Shown: positions 5,362 to 7,023 of the stretch, one piece after another
How the letters are laid out: every line of letters begins with the position of its first letter
Position numbering within the stretch: the first letter of the stretch is position 1
Source of the DNA: Bacillota bacterium
GTDB taxonomy: Bacteria; Bacillota; Clostridia; Peptostreptococcales; Anaerovoracaceae
Assembly: GCA_016283945.1 (NCBI GenBank)
Contig: JAEENW010000123.1
Location: forward strand, 1-7,023
DNA: 7,023 nt
Direction: 5' to 3'
Notes under the pieces: generated by a model
The model's database searches: none
The model's input: only the letters and a program-made list of their open reading frames with translations
What the model was told of the DNA's origin: nothing
Made by a program: the position numbers and the translations under genes

Positions 5362-7023
5362 CTATACTGTTTTCTGAATATAGTCTTTAATGCTGCTTAT
5401 TCCGACATACTTGGTGATCTTGTCTCCGTCGACTATCACCGCGGTCGGGGCCTGCATTATGCCGTAGGTCCTCGCGAGGTCGCGGTTCTCCTCGGCGGTC
5501 TTGATCTCGTAGCCGATGCCCGCTTCGTTCAGGGCTTCCTTCGCTGCCGCGCAGTTCGGGCAGGTCCTGGTGGTGAAGAGCAGGAGCTTGGCCGCGCTCT
5601 TCTCGGGCTTCTCAGCCACGGCCTCGGCGGGAGTCGCAGCCGCCGCGGGAGCTGCCTGCGCGCTCCTGGCGGCGAAGGCCTCGAGGCCCTTGGGGAAGCG
5701 CTTCTTCATGGAGCCGCCCACGTCGTAGGTCTTCCTGTCCTTGAACTCCTGAGTCTTTCCGTCGTTCCAGTTCTGGACCGGGCGGTAGTAGCCGGTGATC
5801 CTGCTGTAGACCTCGGTCTTGGCGCCGCACTCGGGGCAGGTGTAGACCTCGCCGGCGAGGTAGCCGTGGTTCTTGCAGATCGAGTAGGTCGGGCTGATCG
5901 TGTAGTACGGCAGCTTGTAGTTCTCGGCTATGGTCCTGACCAGGGTCGCCGCGGACTGCCAGCCGGGGAGCTTCTCGCCGAGGAAGGCGTGGAAGACGGT
6001 GCCGCTGGTGTAGAGGGTCTGCAGCCTGTCCTGAACGTCCAGGGCGGAGAACACGTCGTCGGAGAAGCCTACGGGCAGGTGCGAGCTGTTGGTGTAGTAC
6101 GGAGTGCCGTTCATGTTCGCGGTGATGATGTCCGGATAGCGCTTCTTGTCGTGCTTCGCGAGCCTGTAGGAGGTGGACTCTGCCGGGGTCGCCTCGAGGT
6201 TGAAGAGGTCGCCGTACTGCTCCTGGTAGTCGGAGAGGCGCTCTCTCATGTGGTTGAGCACGTCCTCGGTGAACTGCTGGGCCTCAGGGGAGGTGAGGTC
6301 CTTCTTGATCCACTTGGCGTTGAGGCAGGCCTCGTTCATGCCGACCAGGCCGATGGTGGAGAAGTGGTTGGCGAAGGTGCCCAGATATCTCTTGGTGTAG
6401 GGATAGAGCCCGGCTTCCATGAACTTGGTGATGGCCTTGCGCTTGATGTCGAGCGAGCGGGCCGCGATGTCCATGAGCTTGTCCAGGCGCCTGTAGAAGT
6501 CCTCCTCGGTCTTGGCGAGGTAGCCGATCCTGGGCATGTTGATGGTGACGACGCCCACGGAGCCGGTGGACTCTCCGCTTCCGAAGAAGCCGCCGCTCTT
6601 CTTCCTGAGCTCTCTCAGGTCGAGGCGGAGCCTGCAGCACATGGAGCGCACGTCGGAGGGCTCCATGTCGGAGTTGATGTAGTTGCTGAAATACGGGGTG
6701 CCGTACTTGGCGGTCATCTCGAAGAGCAGCTTGTTGTTCTCGGTCTCGGACCAGTCGAAGTCCTTGGTGATGGAGTAGGTCGGGATAGGATACTGGAAGC
6801 CGCGGCCGTTGGCGTCTCCCTCGATCATGATCTCGATGAAGGCCTTGTTGACCATGTCCATCTCTTTCTTGCAGTCGCCGTAGGTGAAGTCCATCTCCTT
6901 GCCGCCGACTATGGCCTTCTGGTCCTTGAGGTCCTCAGGGACGGTCCAGTCGAGGGTGACGTTGGTAAACGGCGCCTGAGTGCCCCATCTGGACGGGGTG
7001 TTGACGCCGTAGCTGAAGCGCTG
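5362..7023 (-). CDS. nrdD: Anaerobic ribonucleoside-triphosphate reductase (class III) with C-terminal glutaredoxin-like domain; N-terminus outside window
   Basis: This oxygen-sensitive glycyl-radical enzyme makes deoxyribonucleotides from ribonucleotides in the cytoplasm. 553 residues are visible; the frame is open to the right edge, where the first visible residues are QRFSYGVN, and the ATP-cone region is missing. In visible numbering, MCCRL (128-132) aligns with MGCRS of E. coli NrdD, making Cys130 (codon 6636-6634) the expected thiyl-radical cysteine. The zinc site is Cys383-x2-His386 plus Cys396-x2-Cys399. The radical glycine is Gly411 in RITGYYRP (codon 5793-5791). An Ala/Pro/Glu-rich linker (about 5682-5590) leads to a redoxin domain (from about 5589) with TCPNC (Cys488 and Cys491) and the cis-proline loop QAPT. 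The fusion is real in this frame: there is no stop or frameshift. It probably delivers electrons from the attached redoxin instead of formate, which is inference. The activase NrdG is not found downstream and may lie upstream, outside the window. Confidence 0.95.
   Translation of the reverse strand, partial: QRFSYGVNTPSRWGTQAPFTNVTLDWTVPEDLKDQKAIVGGKEMDFTYGDCKKEMDMVNKAFIEIMIEGDANGRGFQYPIPTYSITKDFDWSETENNKLLFEMTAKYGTPYFSNYINSDMEPSDVRSMCCRLRLDLRELRKKSGGFFGSGESTGSVGVVTINMPRIGYLAKTEEDFYRRLDKLMDIAARSLDIKRKAITKFMEAGLYPYTKRYLGTFANHFSTIGLVGMNEACLNAKWIKKDLTSPEAQQFTEDVLNHMRERLSDYQEQYGDLFNLEATPAESTSYRLAKHDKKRYPDIITANMNGTPYYTNSSHLPVGFSDDVFSALDVQDRLQTLYTSGTVFHAFLGEKLPGWQSAATLVRTIAENYKLPYYTISPTYSICKNHGYLAGEVYTCPECGAKTEVYSRITGYYRPVQNWNDGKTQEFKDRKTYDVGGSMKKRFPKGLEAFAARSAQAAPAAAATPAEAVAEKPEKSAAKLLLFTTRTCPNCAAAKEALNEAGIGYEIKTAEENRDLARTYGIMQAPTAVIVDGDKITKYVGISSIKDYIQKTV

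Overview
The window looks like chromosome of an anaerobic, fairly GC-rich member of the Bacillota (class Clostridia is my best guess). The signs are a class III (glycyl-radical) ribonucleotide reductase, strong AGGAGG-type ribosome binding sites, a lysine (L-box) riboswitch, and a short two-CBS-domain protein beginning MNIAF that I associate with Clostridia. No mobile element, tRNA, rRNA or CRISPR array is visible.

Layout. (1) Positions 1-735, minus strand: most of a PrmA-type ribosomal protein L11 methyltransferase, cut at its C-terminus by the window edge. (2) Positions 736-1229: a divergent intergenic region. It holds the prmA leader, a good plus-strand promoter (TTGACA at 927), a lysine riboswitch (about 964-1150) and its terminator/antiterminator platform (to 1215). 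(3) Positions 1230-3896, plus strand: a two-gene operon of a YfcC/ArcD-type (C4-dicarboxylate carrier superfamily) transporter and an M20 metallo-amidohydrolase of the AbgB/PM20D2 type. It ends in a strong terminator at 3913-3964. (4) Positions 4005-4664, plus strand: a short-form transaldolase (TalC/FSA family), apparently with its own promoter overlapping the preceding terminator. (5) Positions 4665-4879: a convergent gap with hairpin terminators for both strands. (6) Positions 4880-5308, minus strand: a two-CBS-domain protein. (7) From 5362 to the right edge, minus strand: NrdD with a glutaredoxin-like domain fused to its C-terminus; its N-terminus lies outside the window.

The most interesting unit is the riboswitch operon. 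Lysine should shut off both genes, so the transporter and hydrolase are probably a lysine-acquisition module. My hypothesis is that the cell takes up a lysine conjugate (a dipeptide or N-acyl-lysine) and the M20 enzyme releases lysine inside the cell. The second notable item is the NrdD-redoxin fusion. Its thiyl-radical site reads MCCRL instead of the MGCRS of E. coli NrdD, which suggests reduction by a covalently attached redoxin rather than by formate. A recurring feature is tight promoter/terminator overlap, seen before the transaldolase and before the CBS gene; the CBS message may be leaderless.
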